A DNA stretch of 64,000 nt from Halalkalibacter oceani (GCF_023715705.1 NZ_JAMBOS010000005.1:1-64000), one strand, 5' to 3'. Positions 26,864 to 36,561 are shown, counted from the first letter of the stretch. Notes: a model not told the origin generated them from the letters alone. Made by a program: numbers and translations.

Positions 26864-27340
26864 ATGGAGATACTCCACAACTTCCCTCTATGGGCGGCTC
26901 TTATCGCAATCGGGTTTGCCCAATTTGTGAAAGTCCCGCTAGCCTTCATCGCCACCAGAAAATTTGAATGGTCATTACTGACGAGCACCGGCGGAATGCC
27001 GAGTTCACATTCTGCTGCGGTAACAGCTCTTTCCACCGCTGTTGCGATTGAGGCAGGACTTGATTCAACTCTTTTTGCGATTTCGGCTGTTTTCGGCATT
27101 ATTGTCATGTTTGATGCGACAGGCGTCAGACGTCACGCCGGCTACCACGCAACTGTTATTAATCAATTGGTTACTGATTTTAACAAGCTCGTCGAAGAAG
27201 TAAAATCATGGCCTAAAAAGGAAGATGTCGAAAAAAGAAAAGAGCTGAAAGAACTTCTCGGTCACCAACCGATTGAAGTGTTTTTCGGAGGGTTGCTTGG
27301 AATTGTAATAGCCATTATTCTTCATATTACCATTCATTAA
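26864..27340 (+). CDS. yuiD: YuiD, divergent PAP2/DUF212 membrane protein
   Basis: 158 residues, the same length as B. subtilis YuiD. Contains STGGMPSSHSAAVTALS (about 41-57), FDATGVRRHAG (82-92) and LGHQPIEVFFGG near the C-terminus, the conserved motifs of the acid phosphatase/haloperoxidase-related DUF212 family, with four membrane segments. I chose the ATG at 26864 by this match; an upstream in-frame ATG at 26777 would add a leader lacking homology. Substrate unknown. Confidence 0.9.
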   Translation: MEILHNFPLWAALIAIGFAQFVKVPLAFIATRKFEWSLLTSTGGMPSSHSAAVTALSTAVAIEAGLDSTLFAISAVFGIIVMFDATGVRRHAGYHATVINQLVTDFNKLVEEVKSWPKKEDVEKRKELKELLGHQPIEVFFGGLLGIVIAIILHITIH

Positions 27341-27352
27341 AGGAGCGTCGGC

Positions 27353-28153
27353 ATGAGACTGATATCAATTTGCCCGAGTAATACCGAATTGCTGGCTTAT
27401 TTGGATTTAACCTCTCATTTGGTCGGAATTGATGACTATTCAGATTGGCCCCCACTGGAGCATCTCCCCCGTCTCGGACCTGATTTATCGATTCGCATCG
27501 ATGAAGTGGAGGCGTTAAAACCGGACCTCGTGCTGGCCTCACTGAGCGTACCCGGAATGGAACGCAATATTGAGGAGCTTCAAAAACGAAATATCCCCCA
27601 TGTCGTTTACCAGCCAAATTCCTTGGCAGACATTCATGATAATTTACTGCATCTCGGTTCCCTGACCGGCAAAGAAGCGGAAGCGAAAGCCGTCGGTGAA
27701 AAATTCCAGTCATTTATCCAGCTCTATGAGGAATATGCCAAAAACGTCCAGCCTGTCCGCCTCTACTGGGAATGGTGGCCGAAGCCTGTCTTCACCCCCG
27801 GGGGACTTAATTGGTTAACGGAAATCAGCTCCCTGGCCGGAGGAAGCAATGTTTATCAGCATGTTGACGTAGCTAGCGTGCAGACGGACTGGGACGATGT
27901 GTACAACCAACAGCCCGACCATATTTGTCTGGCGTGGGTCGGTGTAGCGACCGATAAAATGAAGCCCGAACTTCTTTCGAAGCGGCCGAACTGGCCTGAG
28001 CTTGAGGCCGTGCGCCTGAACCGCATCCACCTTCTCGAAGAAGCATTATTTTGCCGGCCTTCGCCGCGGCTACTGTTCGGCTTAAAAAAACTTGCCGCCA
28101 TTCTTCACCCGCATATCTTTCCAGAAAATGATGAGCTTGATCCGTTACGATAA
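27353..28153 (+). CDS. Cobalamin-binding-like protein without signal peptide (BtuF fold)
   Basis: 266 residues of the helical-backbone metal receptor fold: RLISICPSNTELLAYLDL at the start, LKPDLVLASLSVPG near 60, and FTPGGLNWLTEISSLAGG near 145-162. The family usually binds cobalamin or iron chelates outside the cell, but this protein begins directly with the domain, so it is probably cytoplasmic. GGAGCG precedes the ATG and it follows yuiD by 12 bases, suggesting cotranscription. No ABC transporter partner is adjacent. It is absent from this position in B. subtilis as I recall. Confidence 0.75.
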   Translation: MRLISICPSNTELLAYLDLTSHLVGIDDYSDWPPLEHLPRLGPDLSIRIDEVEALKPDLVLASLSVPGMERNIEELQKRNIPHVVYQPNSLADIHDNLLHLGSLTGKEAEAKAVGEKFQSFIQLYEEYAKNVQPVRLYWEWWPKPVFTPGGLNWLTEISSLAGGSNVYQHVDVASVQTDWDDVYNQQPDHICLAWVGVATDKMKPELLSKRPNWPELEAVRLNRIHLLEEALFCRPSPRLLFGLKKLAAILHPHIFPENDELDPLR

Positions 28154-28187
28154 GCAAAATGATTCATTGAAGGGCGGAGCCGGCACA

Positions 28188-28236
28188 AAAAAGAATCGCC
28201 TCCAGAAAGCATTCTGCTACTGGCGGGCGATTCTGA
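28188..28236. terminator. Bidirectional terminator between the BtuF-like gene and yuiC
   Basis: AGAATCGCC pairs with GGGCGATTCT, with CCAG/CTGG extending the stem, between convergent genes. Confidence 0.7.
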
Positions 28237-28240
28237 TTGC

Positions 28241-28936
28241 TTAATTCAATTGATTTCGAAACACCTGGACAGCTTCGTTTTCATTCAGAGCAAGCAACTC
28301 TTCCTCCGTCAATGTGCCGTCCCCTTTTTTCACAACATACACTTCAACTTCCCGCTTACCCCATTTTTCATAAACATCTTTCACCGAAGGATAATATAAG
28401 TCTATTTTATTCCCCTTAATCGCCGAACCAGTATCGGCGACTACGCCATAGCCATAGCCCGGAATAAACAAGACCGTACCGATCGGATAGACGCTCGGAT
28501 CAGCAGCAATCGTCGAATAAAGGTCACGCTTTACCTGTACACCTGAGAATGTAATCCCGTAGCTCGGGTGACCAGGATGCTTTCCCGTTGATTCATAGCC
28601 TGCTGTATATCCGGTTGCCACAACTCGCTCGCTCGGATATTTTGACCAGTCAATCGCTTCCTCCAGCGTCACATCTTCCGCTTCGACAACTTCATAAGAC
28701 ATTGATTCCTCTGCTGTGTTCAAAAATGGAAGTGATTTCGCCTGCAACGTCACGACTTTGTGCATCGTATCTCTAGCTGTATGTAGCACCTCGGCTTCAT
28801 TGAGTTTGTCCTGAAAAAACCATTCTTGAATCTCGGCCGCTTTCACGCCTGAGAATGTTTGAAATGTTGACATGAAGGCCAGCACGAATAATCCGAGCAT
28901 ACCCATTCTTTTGCCTAAACTTTTCAAATAAACCAC
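28241..28936 (-). CDS. yuiC: YuiC, exported 3D-domain cell wall protein
   Basis: 231 residues with an N-terminal export signal ([15 protein letters not shown], cleavage near VKA-AE) and a C-terminal 3D domain: [39 protein letters not shown] and NKIDLYYPS, which include the catalytic Asp residues of MltA-type folds. B. subtilis YuiC is a muralytic protein of the stationary-phase survival family. GTG start at 28936 follows GAGGAG. Probably remodels peptidoglycan in stationary phase or spores. Confidence 0.88.
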   Translation of the reverse strand: MVYLKSLGKRMGMLGLFVLAFMSTFQTFSGVKAAEIQEWFFQDKLNEAEVLHTARDTMHKVVTLQAKSLPFLNTAEESMSYEVVEAEDVTLEEAIDWSKYPSERVVATGYTAGYESTGKHPGHPSYGITFSGVQVKRDLYSTIAADPSVYPIGTVLFIPGYGYGVVADTGSAIKGNKIDLYYPSVKDVYEKWGKREVEVYVVKKGDGTLTEEELLALNENEAVQVFRNQLN

Positions 28937-29025
28937 TACTTTTCACTCCTCTCTTGGATTCATCCTCCCCAGAGAAAGCGTAAATTATACACAAAATTAA
29001 AAAAGCGACGCCCGGTCGCCTTCAT

Positions 29026-29073
29026 AAAAAAAGGTTATTTGAACGCTGTCTCCCCGTTCAAATAACCTTTTTT
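29026..29073. terminator. Strong bidirectional terminator after yuiB
   Basis: AAAAAAGGTTATTTGAAC pairs with GTTCAAATAACCTTTTTT around an 11-base loop. It has T runs in both directions and ends 8 bases from the yuiB stop. Confidence 0.9.
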
Positions 29074-29080
29074 CATCATA

Positions 29081-29398
29081 TTAAAACATTTGATAGCCGC
29101 GCACGCGCAGCATTTTAATCACAATTCCAGCAATGATTGCGCCAACAAAGCCGCTTGATAAGATGAGAATATCAACGATCTGCAAAGCGGCCAGGTCAGC
29201 TCCAAGCCTCGGAAACGCCGCTCCCGGTGCAGTGAAATACTCCATGATACCCACATTATCGACAATCAGAATCACAATAATTGGATAAATAAACGCCATA
29301 ATCCACGTAGACCGTAAAACCATATTTAAAAGAAATCCAATTCCAAAAAACAAAATGAGAAAAAGGACCATTGAAATTAATAATTGCGGCAAAAACAT
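29081..29398 (-). CDS. yuiB: YuiB-family small membrane protein
   Basis: 105 residues with three hydrophobic segments (about 3-25, 30-50 and 75-97). Order yuiC-yuiB-yumB matches B. subtilis. ATG at 29398 lies eight bases after GGGGG; an in-frame GTG three codons earlier is possible. Function unknown. Confidence 0.75.
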   Translation of the reverse strand: MFLPQLLISMVLFLILFFGIGFLLNMVLRSTWIMAFIYPIIVILIVDNVGIMEYFTAPGAAFPRLGADLAALQIVDILILSSGFVGAIIAGIVIKMLRVRGYQMF

Positions 29399-29516
29399 TT
29401 GCTCCACCCCCGTGTCCTTTATTAGTTTACTGAACGAGCTGCCGGCAAGTCAACTTAATGTCTTGACATCTTTGTGGCGGTTTACAGCTGGCGGGAGGGC
29501 CAACGTTCACTTAACA

Positions 29517-29563
29517 GAAAAGGATGCCTCTCTGGCTACTGACAGCCGGGAGGCATCCTCCTT
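29517..29563 (-). terminator. Terminator after yumB
   Basis: AAAGGATGCCTC pairs with GAGGCATCCTCCTTT around a loop containing its own GGCT/AGCC pairing. It lies just below the yumB stop at 29580. Confidence 0.75.
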
Positions 29564-29579
29564 TATTCCGTGACCGTTT

Positions 29580-30779
29580 TTAGAAAGGACTCTTTCCTTT
29601 TTTCAAGACAAGACCAGGTCCGCCTAAAAGGAAGAGATAACGATTATCGATCATCTTCTTCATGAAGTTCGCAGAAGAACCGAACAGCTTACGTGTGCCG
29701 ACGACACCGATCGCTTCTTTTCCGCCAAGGGACGCAACCGTACCTTTAATGTCCGGCTTAAACGTTTTCAACGGATCATTTTTGATCAGTGCTTTAATGT
29801 TATGCGCGCACACCTCTGCCATCTGCATCGCAATTTGTGCTGTCGGCGGGTACGGACGGTTGATTTCTTCGTTGATTAGCAGCGCACAGTCACCGATAAC
29901 AAAAACATCCTCATAGCCAGGCGCGCGTAGGTCAGGCTCAACCTTAATCCGGCCACGCATCGCTTCAAACCCTGATTTTTCAATAATGGAGCTGCCGCGC
30001 ACTCCAGTCGCCCAAACGACTGTTTCCGCTTTGATTTCATCTCCGTTGGCCAGGCTGACACCTGTTTCCGTCACTTCCTTGATCGGGCAGTTGATTTTGA
30101 ATTCAACCCCGCGGCTTTCAAGAAGGTTCATCGCATACTCCACAAGCTCCGGATCGAAGCCTGGTAAGGCTGTAGGCGCAGCTTCAATCACATAGAGCTT
30201 CACCTTTTCACGTGGAATATCATAGTGCTCACACAGTTCCGGTACACGCTCAGAAAGCTCTCCGATAAATTCAATTCCTGTAAATCCTGCCCCTGCGACA
30301 ACAAATGTCAGCAGCTCGTCCTTCTTCTCTGCAGTATTATTATACTTCGCAAACATGTACTCAATATGCTCTTTCACTTCACGGGCGCCGTTCACGGTCC
30401 ATTTGCTGAAAGCATATTCGTGAACACCTGGAACTCCGAAGGTTTCCGCTTCAGAACCTAAGCCGACAACCAGATAGTCATATTCAAGCTCGCCGTTTTC
30501 AAGCACAACTTTTTTATCAGCGGCTTTAATTTCGACCACGATGTCTTGAACAAACTTAATTTTATTAAGGTCAAGCACACTGGCAATCGGCATCCGTGTT
30601 CTTTCCGGTGACAAAGTACCGGCAGCCGGCTCATGCAGCCATGTTGTCTGGTAATGATAATCATGCTTGTTCACTAACGTAATGTTTGCTTCGTTATGCC
30701 CCAGAAGCTTAGACAGGCGAGTCGCTGTAATCATTCCGCCATACCCAGCGCCAAGAATAACAATATTTGGCTTTTTCAA
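29580..30779 (-). CDS. yumB: Type II NADH dehydrogenase YumB
   Basis: Membrane-associated flavoenzyme passing electrons from NADH to menaquinone without proton pumping. 399 residues with the FAD-binding GAGYGG at the N-terminus, the NADH-binding [15 protein letters not shown] near 165, and VFVIGDCAL near 300. I chose the TTG at 30779, seven bases after GGAAG, which places the start directly before the FAD fold; the open frame extends 40 codons further without homology. A second NDH-2 (YutJ) lies at 37295. Confidence 0.9.
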   Translation of the reverse strand: MKKPNIVILGAGYGGMITATRLSKLLGHNEANITLVNKHDYHYQTTWLHEPAAGTLSPERTRMPIASVLDLNKIKFVQDIVVEIKAADKKVVLENGELEYDYLVVGLGSEAETFGVPGVHEYAFSKWTVNGAREVKEHIEYMFAKYNNTAEKKDELLTFVVAGAGFTGIEFIGELSERVPELCEHYDIPREKVKLYVIEAAPTALPGFDPELVEYAMNLLESRGVEFKINCPIKEVTETGVSLANGDEIKAETVVWATGVRGSSIIEKSGFEAMRGRIKVEPDLRAPGYEDVFVIGDCALLINEEINRPYPPTAQIAMQMAEVCAHNIKALIKNDPLKTFKPDIKGTVASLGGKEAIGVVGTRKLFGSSANFMKKMIDNRYLFLLGGPGLVLKKGKSPF

Positions 30780-31154
30780 ACTAATCACTTCCGTTTCTAA
30801 TTTTTTCCATGCTCGAACAACATTGTGATCATTTTCACGAACTAATACAGAAAAAGAGACAATAATGACATAAGATCGTAAACTAGTCACAAAATACATC
30901 TTTTATAATATGACTTTTCTCGGCTTTTTTCAACTATATTTTTAAAATCTTATCGACTTCCTTTGCAAACAGCAGTATTCCCGTTTCTCTTTATTTTATC
31001 ATAATGTAACCGCAATCAACAGCAAAGCTTTTACTTTCCTGAAACCGCTTTTAAAAAAGCCCTTTCCTTTCTTTTCCGTTTAAATATGCGTATAATTGTC
31101 AATAAGAAAAGCGACCCTGTCGCCTTCTTATTCTTTTCCGGGAGTGATTGTCAG

Positions 31155-32147
31155 ATGACGAATACCGAGAATATGTATGACATTACGATTATTGGTGGCG
31201 GTCCGACTGGACTGTTTGCCGCTTTCTATGCGGGAATGCGCCAGGCGAAAGTCAAAATCATTGAAAGTATGCCTCAGCTTGGTGGACAGCTTTCCGCCCT
31301 TTATCCAGAAAAATACATCTATGACGTTGCCGGTTTTCCGAAAGTGAAAGCCCAGGATTTGGTAAATAATCTCGAAGCCCAGGCTCAGCAATTCTCACCA
31401 ACAATTGTGCTTGAACAGTCGGTACAGGAATTGAGTCAGCAGGAGGACGACAGTTACATAATTACGACAGACAAGGAAGCGCATTACACGAAGGCCGTGA
31501 TTATCACCGCCGGTGCCGGTGCCTTTCAGCCACGCCGTCTTGAAGTCGAAAAGGCCGACCACTACGAAGGGAAGAACCTGCACTATTTCGTCAAGGACCT
31601 CAGTATCTTTACTGGAAAAAAAGTACTGATTTCCGGTGGCGGTGATTCCGCGGTCGACTGGTCGCTGATGCTTGAACCGATTGCAAAAGAAGTGACCCTG
31701 ATCCACCGCCGTGACAAATTCCGTGCTCACGAACATAGTGTGGAGCTGTTAAAGCAATCAAGCGTCAACATTCTTACCCCATTTGAAATTAAAGAGTTAC
31801 ACGGCAGCGACGAGGCGATTGAGCAAGTCGTCATCCAGGAAATTAAAGGTGATACAGCAAAAACGATCGAAGTCGATGATGTCATCGTCAATTTCGGCTT
31901 TGTTTCCTCACTCGGGCCAATCAAGCAGTGGGGGCTTGAAATCGAACGGAACTCGATTATCGTCAATACAAAAATGGAAACAAACCTCAAGGGTGTGTAC
32001 GCCGCCGGCGATGTCTGTACGTACGACGGCAAGGTGAAATTAATTGCGACCGGCTTCGGGGAAGCCCCAACCGCCGTTAACAACGCCAAAGCGTACGTCG
32101 ATCCAAACGCCAAAGTCTTTCCCGGTCACAGCACAAGTTTGTTTTAA
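31155..32147 (+). CDS. yumC: Ferredoxin/flavodoxin-NADP+ reductase YumC (thioredoxin-reductase-like)
   Basis: 330 residues. FAD motif [20 protein letters not shown] motif [12 protein letters not shown] near 165 and C-terminal [21 protein letters not shown]. It lacks the CxxC disulphide of thioredoxin reductases, which marks the YumC-type ferredoxin reductase group. ATG at 31155 follows GGGAG. Divergent from yumB, as in B. subtilis. Supplies reduced ferredoxin or flavodoxin, probably for Fe-S and radical-SAM enzymes. Confidence 0.92.
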   Translation: MTNTENMYDITIIGGGPTGLFAAFYAGMRQAKVKIIESMPQLGGQLSALYPEKYIYDVAGFPKVKAQDLVNNLEAQAQQFSPTIVLEQSVQELSQQEDDSYIITTDKEAHYTKAVIITAGAGAFQPRRLEVEKADHYEGKNLHYFVKDLSIFTGKKVLISGGGDSAVDWSLMLEPIAKEVTLIHRRDKFRAHEHSVELLKQSSVNILTPFEIKELHGSDEAIEQVVIQEIKGDTAKTIEVDDVIVNFGFVSSLGPIKQWGLEIERNSIIVNTKMETNLKGVYAAGDVCTYDGKVKLIATGFGEAPTAVNNAKAYVDPNAKVFPGHSTSLF

Positions 32148-32151
32148 AAGA

Positions 32152-32225
32152 TATGGACAAAAAAAGGTTTTTTACCTTTTTTTGTCCATACCCCTAAGCA
32201 ATGGGCGGAACCGCCACGATCTTTT
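32152..32225 (+). repeat. Terminator plus partial copy of the dispersed repeat
   Basis: TATGGACAAAAAAAGGT pairs with ACCTTTTTTTGTCCATA (32152-32189) and acts as the yumC terminator. It is followed by AAGCAATGGGCGGAACCGCC and ACGATCTTTTAA, matching the inner half of the repeat at 34921-35088. Confidence 0.75.
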
Positions 32226-32231
32226 AAGTCC

Positions 32232-32470
32232 TCATTCCTCAATAATATTAACTAACATATCAGCATTGAGTTCACCCAAAAATCTTTCCTTCACTTCATC
32301 TATTATGAATGTTTCAGGCATATCAATGACTTTATATAAAGTTGAAACTTCATCCTCAGTATCAAATAGGACCTACAGGTTTATTTGATGTTCTTTTACA
32401 AATTCTTCAGGAGCTGTAACGGTTCGTTCAGTTAATGTACGGTTAACGGCTACTACAACAACATTTCTAA
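32232..32470 (-). pseudogene. Remnant of a thioredoxin-like (ResA/TlpA type) protein
   Basis: The minus strand encodes NVVVVAVNRTLTERTVTAPE and, after an in-frame TAG at 32374-32376, VLFDTEDEVSTLYKVIDMPE then TFIIDE and LVNIIEE. This matches the C-terminal half of the redoxin fold, including the cis-Pro region (MPETFIIDE). The CxxC-bearing N-terminal half is absent and a stop lies just upstream of the fragment. It is a decayed gene. Confidence 0.7.
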
Positions 32471-32636
32471 GTTAAGTTTAGCTTACCATTTTAAAAATGG
32501 AAACATCCAAGATTACCTTCAGTTCTGTGGCACAGATACACTGAGTTTTTAATGCCTCACTGTAACTTTCCGGCAGGGTGGACATAACGAAAGTGGAAAC
32601 TGCAATACAGAACAAAGCACCGACGTAGCGGATGAA

Positions 32637-32712
32637 CTAGACGTAGACTCCTGCGGGAGGAGGCTCACCAGCTTCCCGCGGAAAGCGAAGTTTATTTCAG
32701 GAGTGGTGGCAG
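32637..32712 (-). repeat. GC-type Bacillaceae intergenic repeat
   Basis: Contains GACTCCTGCGGGAGGAGGCT and CCGCGGAAAGCGAAG, a widespread non-coding palindromic repeat of Bacillus relatives. Related copies lie near 12098, 55865 and 58018. The rest of 32471-32833 shows no gene. Confidence 0.65.
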
Positions 32713-32833
32713 GTACAACGCTGTCGTTTGTACGGAATTCATGTAGGTAAAGCTGCTTTGATCCCGATCATTTTCTTTTTACAAAAAAAAGTCTCAAAAG
32801 GTCTGTTGCAGCCTTTTAAGACTTTTCTCTTTT

Positions 32834-33187
32834 TTAACATTCTTCCGGTGTTCCGGCGTGAGCCGCTGTGCGGAATGATGAACCGCAGCCGCATGAAGCG
32901 ATCGCGTTAGGGTTATCAATCGTAAAGCCTCCGCCCATCATGTTTTGTTTATAATCAATCACGATATCTTTAACAATCGGTGCGCTTTCCTTATCAATCA
33001 GCACAGTCAGCCCATTGATGTCCAGCTTAGTATCATCTTCGTTCTGTTCTGTGTCAAAGCCCATTCCATAGGAAAGCCCGGAACATCCGCCACCTTTGAC
33101 ACCGACGCGCAGCATCAAGCCTTGCTCTTCTTCCGCTTCCATCATATCCTTAATCTGGCTGACGGCCGCATCAGTTAACGTAATCAT
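32834..33187 (-). CDS. yutM: HesB/IscA-type Fe-S carrier (YutM)
   Basis: 117 residues. A-type carrier that receives and passes Fe-S clusters. The three cluster-binding Cys are present: one in GGGCSGLSYGM near 40 and two in SCGCGSSF near 105. ATG at 33187 follows AGGAGGG. YutI (NifU-like) lies a few kilobases away, as in B. subtilis. Confidence 0.93.
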   Translation of the reverse strand: MITLTDAAVSQIKDMMEAEEEQGLMLRVGVKGGGCSGLSYGMGFDTEQNEDDTKLDINGLTVLIDKESAPIVKDIVIDYKQNMMGGGFTIDNPNAIASCGCGSSFRTAAHAGTPEEC

Positions 33188-33271
33188 GACATCATCCCTC
33201 CTGTTATCATTCTTACGTCTAAGTATACTCCTTCGTGCATCCAAGCTCAAGGATGCTGCTTTTTTTCCGCC

Positions 33272-33478
33272 TTACAGCCTTTCATAAACAGGTTGCGACC
33301 ATATAAAGGGCTGGGGTTGATTTAATTTCAGCATTTTATTATGAGCACGATCTAATTCCTGACTATATCGTAGTACGAGAGGATGAGACATGCCATATTG
33401 CTTGGCAGCGCTAACCATTTTACCTCGTAGTTCTTCGATTCTTTCCTTACAAACCTCCTCGGCTAAAGCATGGTTCAT
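33272..33478 (-). CDS. Spo0E-like aspartyl-phosphate phosphatase
   Basis: 68 residues forming two helices with the family signature YSQELDRAHN (S/Q-E-L-D) around residue 45. Such proteins dephosphorylate Spo0A~P and delay sporulation. ATG at 33478 has GAGAGGTGAT upstream. Monocistronic by context. Confidence 0.8.
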   Translation of the reverse strand: MNHALAEEVCKERIEELRGKMVSAAKQYGMSHPLVLRYSQELDRAHNKMLKLNQPQPFIWSQPVYERL

Positions 33479-33499
33479 CCAAATCACCTCTCCATCCAA

Positions 33500-33807
33500 T
33501 AGTCAAAATTATCAGAAAGATTAATCAGTCACTGCAAATAATTTCAAATGATTTACTTAAGTTTACAAAATAACCATATAGAACGCAACTGACAAACGCA
33601 AAAAACAGGCGGTTTTAAAGGTTTTTTTATATTTTCACTTCTTTTTTTACAGTGACTGGCATTTCCAAGTATACTCCCTTTCTTTTTCCTGCTTTATTCT
33701 GATAGTATAATAGTATAATAGGAGGGTCACACGAAAGAAAAATCATTCAGTTTCAACAAATGGGGGAGAATGTACTCTCTGTAATGACGAAACGGAGGAG
33801 CAAACAG
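33500..33807 (+). promoter_or_regulatory. Leader region with duplicated -10 elements before mqnE
   Basis: About 300 bases without a gene. TATAAT occurs twice in tandem (33706-33711 and 33714-33719). I see no good -35 box at the right distance, so the promoter assignment is tentative. CGGAGGAG just before 33808 fixes the mqnE start. Confidence 0.4.
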
Positions 33808-34905
33808 ATGGAAACGATTTTAACCGATAGAGGACTTGCCGCCATTGCCACTAAAATTGCCGATGGAGAACGTCTGACGATCGAGGATGGCTTATACCTT
33901 TACGAGACGCCTGACCTTTTAGGAGTCGCCCAGCTGGCGAACCAGGTCAACCTAAAAAAGAATGGCAACCACGTTTATTTTATTCAAAATATGTATATTA
34001 ACCCGACAAATGTTTGTGAAGCGAACTGTGGCTTCTGCGGCTTTAAGCGCAAGCCGGGACAAGAGGGAGCTTACACAATGGACGAAACAGCCCTTCTTGA
34101 ATATGTCGAGAAAAGATGGAATGATAATATTCGTGAATTCCATATTGTCGGAGGGCATAACACAGAAGTCCCATTTGATTATTATTTAGATACGATCCGG
34201 ACGTTAAAGAAGCACTATCCGCAAGTAACCGTTAAAGCATACACCGGGGCGGAAATCGAGTTTTTCTCCCGTCTTTCCGGTTTGACAATGAAGGAAGTTC
34301 TGCAGGAACTGATCAAAGCCGGACTTGATACACTGCCTGGTGGCGGGGCGGAAATTTTAACGGAGCGTTATCGGGCAAAGATGAGCCCGGACAAAGCATC
34401 AACCGATCAGTGGCTGGAAGCCCATGAAATTGCCCACGGTCTTGGCTTAAAAACGCATGCGACGATGCTTTACGGGTCGATCGAATCGAAGGAAGAGCGC
34501 CTGATCCATATGGATCGTTTGCGTCAGCTCCAGGACCGGACGAACGGGTTTATGGTCTTTATTCCGCTTGCGATGCAGCCAAGAAAGGTTGAGGCGGGCA
34601 TTAAGCGTCGGACATCAGCCTATGATGATATGAGAACACTGGCTATCAGCCGTCTGATGCTTGATAACTTTGATCATATTAAAGCCTATTGGATTAATAT
34701 CGGCGTTCAGCTGACACAAATGGCCTTAACTTTCGGCTCAAGCGACATTCATGGAACATTGATTGAAGAACGGATTTCCCACTCAGTCGGTGCCCTCACC
34801 TCTCAAGGGATTACCCGTGATGAGCTGATCCACTTAATTAAAAGTGCCGGTAAAATTCCGGTCGAACGCGACACGTTCTACAACGTTGTAAAAGTTTATC
34901 AATAA
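33808..34905 (+). CDS. mqnE: Radical SAM aminofutalosine synthase-like protein (MqnE family)
   Basis: 365 residues with the radical-SAM cluster motif CEANCGFCGF near residues 73-82, preceded by NMYINPTNV, and AYTGAEIEFFSRLSG and LPGGGAEIL typical of the MqnE/CofH/MqnC superfamily. In the futalosine pathway MqnE joins 3-enolpyruvylbenzoate and SAM to make aminofutalosine for menaquinone. MqnC and CofH are close relatives, so the exact member is likely but not certain. ATG chosen for its CGGAGGAG. It stands alone; the other mqn genes are not in the window. Confidence 0.75.
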   Translation: METILTDRGLAAIATKIADGERLTIEDGLYLYETPDLLGVAQLANQVNLKKNGNHVYFIQNMYINPTNVCEANCGFCGFKRKPGQEGAYTMDETALLEYVEKRWNDNIREFHIVGGHNTEVPFDYYLDTIRTLKKHYPQVTVKAYTGAEIEFFSRLSGLTMKEVLQELIKAGLDTLPGGGAEILTERYRAKMSPDKASTDQWLEAHEIAHGLGLKTHATMLYGSIESKEERLIHMDRLRQLQDRTNGFMVFIPLAMQPRKVEAGIKRRTSAYDDMRTLAISRLMLDNFDHIKAYWINIGVQLTQMALTFGSSDIHGTLIEERISHSVGALTSQGITRDELIHLIKSAGKIPVERDTFYNVVKVYQ

Positions 34906-34920
34906 ACATTTACAGCGAAT

Positions 34921-35088
34921 GGGGCTGGGACAAAAGGTTGTTTTTTTACCCTTTTGCCCAGCCCCTAAGCAATGAGCGGAACCGCCACGATCTTTTAAAG
35001 CCCGTTGTGAGAAACCCACTCACAACGGGCTTGTGGCGTGTGAAGCCATTGCCAGTAGATCCAAAGCTAATTTTGTCTCAAGCTCATT
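34921..35088 (-). repeat. Dispersed palindromic repeat, copy B, including a terminator
   Basis: Reverse complement of copy A (12154-12318) with very few differences. The first part, GGGGCTGGGACAAAAGG with its complement ending near 34966, serves as the mqnE terminator. Relative to copy A, the seven-base loop of the central hairpin (AAACCCA against TGGGTTT) is inverted while the flanks are not. Confidence 0.85.
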
Positions 35089-35159
35089 TTTCAATCCATA
35101 ATAAGACGATTTGAATTATGGTGGAATGTAGAGAAAAATACTTGACTAAGCAAAAGAAG

Positions 35160-35203
35160 AGGACTGGAAAAAAGGTCTTTTCGCCTTTTCCCAGCCCCTC
35201 TAT
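35160..35203 (-). terminator. Terminator after dapF
   Basis: On the minus strand GAGGGGCTGGGAAAAGG pairs imperfectly with CCTTTTTTCCAGTCCTC. It belongs to the same CTGGG-AAAAGG terminator style seen throughout the window. Confidence 0.65.
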
Positions 35204-36045
35204 CTGTTGTAAACTCCTTCGCAAATCACTTCGGCTCCGCCTGTCATCAGGACGTGGCCGTCTTCGCGCCAATTAATAATTAAATCGCCGCCAAGCAGAT
35301 GAACTGTCACGTCTTCCCCTTTGTTAGAAAAGCCGTTTAATACGGAAGCCACGACAGCGGCGCAGGCGCCTGTGCCACATGCTTGTGTAATTCCCGATCC
35401 GCGTTCCCAGACGCGAAAATGCAGCTCGGTCGGGGAAATGACTTCAACAAATTCAACATTGACCCATTCCGGAAACCTGGGGTCCTTTTCCATTTTTGGT
35501 CCTACCGTCTCAACAGGCGCCTTGTCTATCTTGTCAACGAACATTACAGCATGTGGATTTCCCATCGAAACAGCTGTTACATTCCATTCAGCGCCATCAA
35601 GAGCAAAAGGCTCGGCGACGACTTGATCCGCAGCTCCTCCGAGCATCGGGATCGCCTCTCTTGCTAAAATCGGCTCCCCCATATCGACAGTGACGCGCTC
35701 GACCTGTTCTCCGCTCAATTCTACAGTCGCTTCGACAAAGCCCGCCAACGTTTCAATCTGGAACGTTTTCTCCTTGACATAGCCATGCTCATAGGCAAAT
35801 TTGGCGACACAGCGCAGCCCGTTGCCACAGTTTTTCGCTTCTGAGCCGTCATTATTGAAGATCCGCATTTTAACAGGAGCTTGTTCTGATGGACAAACTA
35901 AAATTAAGCCGTCCGAGCCGATTCCCTTATGCTGGTCCGCTACTTGAACCGCGAGCTCCGGCAGGTCTTCCTCGTTTAATTGTTCCTTAAACATATCGAC
36001 ATAAATATAGCTATTCCCCAAACCATGCATCTTCGTGAACTGCAC
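35200..36045 (-). CDS. dapF: Diaminopimelate epimerase
   Basis: 281 residues. Converts LL- to meso-diaminopimelate for lysine and peptidoglycan. Both catalytic Cys are present: [12 protein letters not shown] near 73-84 and [12 protein letters not shown] near 222-233. ATG opens [11 protein letters not shown], typical of the family. It abuts the small CPFC protein upstream (36046) and is likely cotranscribed. Confidence 0.96.
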   Translation of the reverse strand: MQFTKMHGLGNSYIYVDMFKEQLNEEDLPELAVQVADQHKGIGSDGLILVCPSEQAPVKMRIFNNDGSEAKNCGNGLRCVAKFAYEHGYVKEKTFQIETLAGFVEATVELSGEQVERVTVDMGEPILAREAIPMLGGAADQVVAEPFALDGAEWNVTAVSMGNPHAVMFVDKIDKAPVETVGPKMEKDPRFPEWVNVEFVEVISPTELHFRVWERGSGITQACGTGACAAVVASVLNGFSNKGEDVTVHLLGGDLIINWREDGHVLMTGGAEVICEGVYNR

Positions 36046-36294
36046 TTATCTTTCATCCTTCCGTAACGGCTTATTTGTCCAGAAATAATCCTGATCTGCT
36101 TCAAGGATTGTTAATCTGCCACGGCAGCAAGGAAGGTTGACAGAGGTTTTAATTCCTTCCAGCGCCTGATTCAATTCAGTTTTTTTCATATTGAGCAGGA
36201 CATTCTCTTGTCCACAAAATGGACAGGACTGAAAATAAATATCGTCGAATTGCCGCTCATATGGCCACGTATGGCTAAACGGGATGACATCCAT
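36046..36294 (-). CDS. Small zinc-ribbon-like protein upstream of dapF, function unknown
   Basis: 82 residues by the ATG at 36294, which has AAGGGGGG upstream; an ATG at 36321 in frame would add nine residues. CPFC near 24-27 and CC near 52-53 could bind zinc. I recognise no family. Its stop touches the dapF start, so the two are probably translated from one message. Confidence 0.6.
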   Translation of the reverse strand: MDVIPFSHTWPYERQFDDIYFQSCPFCGQENVLLNMKKTELNQALEGIKTSVNLPCCRGRLTILEADQDYFWTNKPLRKDER

Positions 36295-36324
36295 ACCGCT
36301 GGAACCCCCCTTCTGTTTCATTCC

Positions 36325-36561
36325 TTAAAACATTGGATTTTCTTCCAAAAACGTATATATATTTTCCAGCAATTCCTCGTTTGTTTCACCAGATACATAC
36401 TCTCCATTGACGAGAGCAAATGGTTCAAAGGCACAATTTCCGCAATTGCTTAAACAGCCGTACTCGATAATATCCAGATTGGGATCTTTTTCAAGTTCTT
36501 CCATTACCTTTTGTGTGCCACTGGCTAAGTTACTTAAACAAAATTCGATAATTGGTCTCAT
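36325..36561 (-). CDS. yuzB: YuzB-family protein (DUF1450)
   Basis: 78 residues with the DUF1450 pattern [20 protein letters not shown], four Cys in all, as in B. subtilis YuzB, which lies next to yutJ. A thioredoxin-like [2Fe-2S]-type fold is possible from CLSNCGNC, but function is not established. Divergent from the TetR-NDH gene. Confidence 0.85.
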   Translation of the reverse strand: MRPIIEFCLSNLASGTQKVMEELEKDPNLDIIEYGCLSNCGNCAFEPFALVNGEYVSGETNEELLENIYTFLEENPMF

